Of a DNA stretch of 15,359 nucleotides, positions 13,528-15,359 are shown one piece after another. Within the stretch, counting starts at the first letter, position 1. The number at the start of each line of letters is the position of its first letter. A program made the position numbers and the translations under genes. The notes beneath the pieces were generated by a model that saw only the letters and a program-made list of their open reading frames with translations, had not been told where the DNA came from and searched no databases. The DNA comes from Symbiobacteriaceae bacterium (GTDB lineage Bacteria; Bacillota; JAAYKD01; WRDA01), in NCBI GenBank assembly GCA_009779515.1, contig WREE01000034.1:1-15359 (forward strand). The letters are read 5' to 3'.

Positions 13528-15359
13528 TTAATTTACTAACTTAAAGAAGACGGTAGCTAAAGGCGGCACCGTTATTTCTATACTGTAAGGGAAGTCATGA
13601 AAGGGGATTTCCTGGGCGGTTATGACCCCATTAGCAACTCCGCTACCCCCATAGTTGGTATGGTCTGAAGAGAGTATTTCCTGATAGTGACCTGGTTGGG
13701 GAACCCCGAAGCGATAGGATGCACGCTTAACCGGAGCAAAATTAACCAAGACCACTAGTAAGTTTTCGAAACTATCCCGACGTATAAAGATAATAATATT
13801 CTGGCTGCGGTCATCCCAACTAATCCATTGAAAACAATTCCAACTGTTATCGCTGCACCACAAAGCTGGGGTCATTTTATAAAGCAAATTTAGTTCTCGG
13901 ACATAACGGTGAAAAGCTTGATGTAAAGGGAAATCCAGGAGAAACCATTCCAGAGAACCTTCAGCATCCCACTCTCGGAAAGAGGCAATTTCGGTACCCA
14001 TAAACTGCAACTTTTTTCCGGGATGTGCCATCATATAACCCAGAAAGGCACGAGCTCCAGCAAACTTTTCGTCATAGCTCCCCGGCATCTTCTCCAGGAA
14101 AGAGCCTTTACCGTTAACTACCAGATCGTGAGAGAAGGTCAAGAGATAGTGTTCGTTAAAGCAATAATAGAAGGGAAGGGTAACTTTTTCGTGGATTAAA
14201 TGGCGGTATATAGGATCGACGATTGCATAGGCCATGGTATCGGCAACCCAGGCGGTATTCCAGCATAGAGAGAAGCCTAAACCACCTTCTAAGTAAGGTT
14301 TGGTTAGTAACGGCCAGGAGGTTTCTTCTTCGGCGATGATCAGCGCTCCCGGTACCATCTCTCCCACGGCCTTGTTTAAAGCTTGTAAAAAAGCTATGCC
14401 GTGGCGATCGATAGCTTGCGCGTGGTTGGGGTTTTTATGACCATGTTGGTAGATTATCGAGCTGACGGCATCAATTCTTAACGCATCAGCATGAAAGAGT
14501 TCCAGCCAAAAAATGGCATTAGATATTAAGAAAGATTGTACCTGAGGAGAAGCATAATTAAAACGACGAGTTCCCCACTCCTCCTGATCGGTAGCCTCTT
14601 GCAAGGGCGCCTCATAGAGGCGGGAGCCATCATACTCCATAAGACCATAAGTATCTTTGGGGAAATGGGCTGGCGTCCAGTCCAAAATGACCCCAATACC
14701 CGCCTGGTGACAACGATCGATGAAGGCCATTAACTCTTGGGGGGTGCCATAACGCGAAGTGGCGGCATAGAAACCACCGGTCTGGTAACCCCAGGAGTGA
14801 TTGTGAGGGTGTTCCATTAAAGGTAAAATCTCCAGGTGGGTGTAATTCATTTCCACCAGGTAAGGCAGCAAGCTCTCCGCCAGTTCCAAATAGCTGTAGG
14901 AAGTGCCATCTGGGTGACGTCGCCAAGAGCCTAAGTGCACTTCGTAGATATTAAGAGGTACCGAAGGGTAGGAACCTAAGCCGTTCGCCAGAATAGATGA
15001 GGAGCGGCCACCCTCCTCCCTTGAGTTGGGTAGGGTTTTACCTTGGGTAGCGGTGGAGATAACAGTCCCTCCCTCCTCAAGAGGAGGCACAAGCTGCTGC
15101 TCTCGTCGCTGGGAAATCCACTCAGCATCTTGCCAGGGGTAGCCTGCCAGTTGGTAAATAGCCGAAGCCGAGCTGTCTTCGCTGTCGGCATAGACGGCAT
15201 ATGGGTCGGCTTTTAAAAATCGGACTCCATTTTGCCCCAGAATGGAGTACTTGTAGTGTTGTCCTACGGCGAGTGGGGTAATTTCAATCTCCCAGATTCC
15301 GGTATCTGGGATACGGCGCATAGGATGGCTCTCCTCGTTCCAGCTATTCCAGTCGCCCA
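13528..15359 (-). CDS. glgB: 1,4-alpha-glucan branching enzyme (GH13; 5' end cut by window edge)
   Basis: GlgB makes the alpha-1,6 branches of glycogen. The frame is open to the window edge: upstream of the Met at 15321 it reads G-D-W-N-S-W-N-E-E-S-H-P, the conserved part of the N-terminal CBM48-like domain, so the true start lies outside. Numbering from that Met, the catalytic domain begins with N-I-Y-E-V-H-L-G-S-W (124-133). It then shows L-M-E-H-P (168-172), D-W-T-P-A-H-F (214-220), the nucleophile Asp284 in L-R-I-D-A-V, acid/base Glu331 in I-A-E-E, and Asp399 in S-H-D. The catalytic triad is intact, but the last region reads S-H-D-L-V-V-N-G-K-G-S where S-H-D-E-V-x-H-G-K is usual. About 38 extra residues (roughly 79-118) separate the two domains. 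The gene stops 68 bases before glgC and is the first seen in the likely operon; the operon promoter is probably upstream, outside the window. Confidence 0.95.
   Translation of the reverse strand, partial: GDWNSWNEESHPMRRIPDTGIWEIEITPLAVGQHYKYSILGQNGVRFLKADPYAVYADSEDSSASAIYQLAGYPWQDAEWISQRREQQLVPPLEEGGTVISTATQGKTLPNSREEGGRSSSILANGLGSYPSVPLNIYEVHLGSWRRHPDGTSYSYLELAESLLPYLVEMNYTHLEILPLMEHPHNHSWGYQTGGFYAATSRYGTPQELMAFIDRCHQAGIGVILDWTPAHFPKDTYGLMEYDGSRLYEAPLQEATDQEEWGTRRFNYASPQVQSFLISNAIFWLELFHADALRIDAVSSIIYQHGHKNPNHAQAIDRHGIAFLQALNKAVGEMVPGALIIAEEETSWPLLTKPYLEGGLGFSLCWNTAWVADTMAYAIVDPIYRHLIHEKVTLPFYYCFNEHYLLTFSHDLVVNGKGSFLEKMPGSYDEKFAGARAFLGYMMAHPGKKLQFMGTEIASFREWDAEGSLEWFLLDFPLHQAFHRYVRELNLLYKMTPALWCSDNSWNCFQWISWDDRSQNIIIFIRRDSFENLLVVLVNFAPVKRASYRFGVPQPGHYQEILSSDHTNYGGSGVANGVITAQEIPFHDFPYSIEITVPPLATVFFKLVN
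15011..15087. repeat. Repeat-like in-frame insertion in glgB bounded by imperfect inverted repeats
   Basis: Within the domain linker of glgB, ccctcctcccttgag (15011-15025) and ctcaagaggagg (15076-15087) are imperfect inverted copies. The right end is itself a palindrome, cctcctcaagaggagg (15072-15087, 7-base stem, 2-base loop). The encoded stretch is low in complexity (E-E-G-G twice) and falls where relatives have only a short linker. This resembles small palindromic repeats that insert in frame, but a genome-wide copy search is needed to call it one. Confidence 0.45.

Noticed and set aside
15319..15321. ATG at 15321 as the true start of glgB
   Set aside because: Conserved N-terminal domain sequence continues upstream in the same frame to the window edge.
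1..15359. tRNA, CRISPR, transposase, integrase or toxin-antitoxin signals
   Set aside because: None seen on either strand; the window is coherent metabolic DNA.

Overview
The window holds a near-complete glycogen metabolism cluster. All ten genes lie on the minus strand and follow one another with gaps of about 125 bases or less, or with an overlap, so transcription runs from high to low coordinates. In that order the genes are: branching enzyme glgB (5' end outside the window), ADP-glucose pyrophosphorylase glgC, its non-catalytic partner glgD, glycogen synthase glgA, a GH13 neopullulanase/alpha-amylase-like enzyme, glycogen phosphorylase glgP, 4-alpha-glucanotransferase malQ, glucose-6-phosphate isomerase pgi, a phosphogluco/phosphomannomutase, and the first 300 residues of an ABC exporter whose 3' end leaves the window.

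The organism is most likely a member of the Bacillota. The glgC-glgD pair is typical of that phylum, Shine-Dalgarno sequences are strong (AAAGGAGG type), and TTG starts are used (glgC, pgi). A clostridial or Negativicutes anaerobe would fit, but nothing here fixes genus or family.

The enzymes form a closed loop. Pgi and the mutase interconvert fructose-6-P, glucose-6-P and glucose-1-P. GlgC/GlgD make ADP-glucose, GlgA and GlgB build branched glycogen, and GlgP returns glucose-1-P. The GH13 amylase and MalQ presumably deal with branches and short maltodextrins; no glgX or pullulanase-type debranching gene is seen here. The transporter follows a 125-base gap and is probably functionally separate.

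I found no new multi-gene system. The points most worth a second look are local: (i) malQ has no canonical start codon that keeps its conserved N-terminus, and a 16-base tandem duplication of the glgP 3' end and a run of five Gs lie just upstream; (ii) GlgA has Val in place of the Lys of the K-T-G-G-L substrate-binding motif; (iii) GlgB carries an in-frame, repeat-like insertion of about 38 residues between its N-terminal and catalytic domains, and an altered fourth conserved region; (iv) MalQ has a symmetric four-cysteine pattern. There are no RNA genes, insertion sequences, CRISPR arrays or integrase-type genes, and no gene-free stretch over 300 bases.
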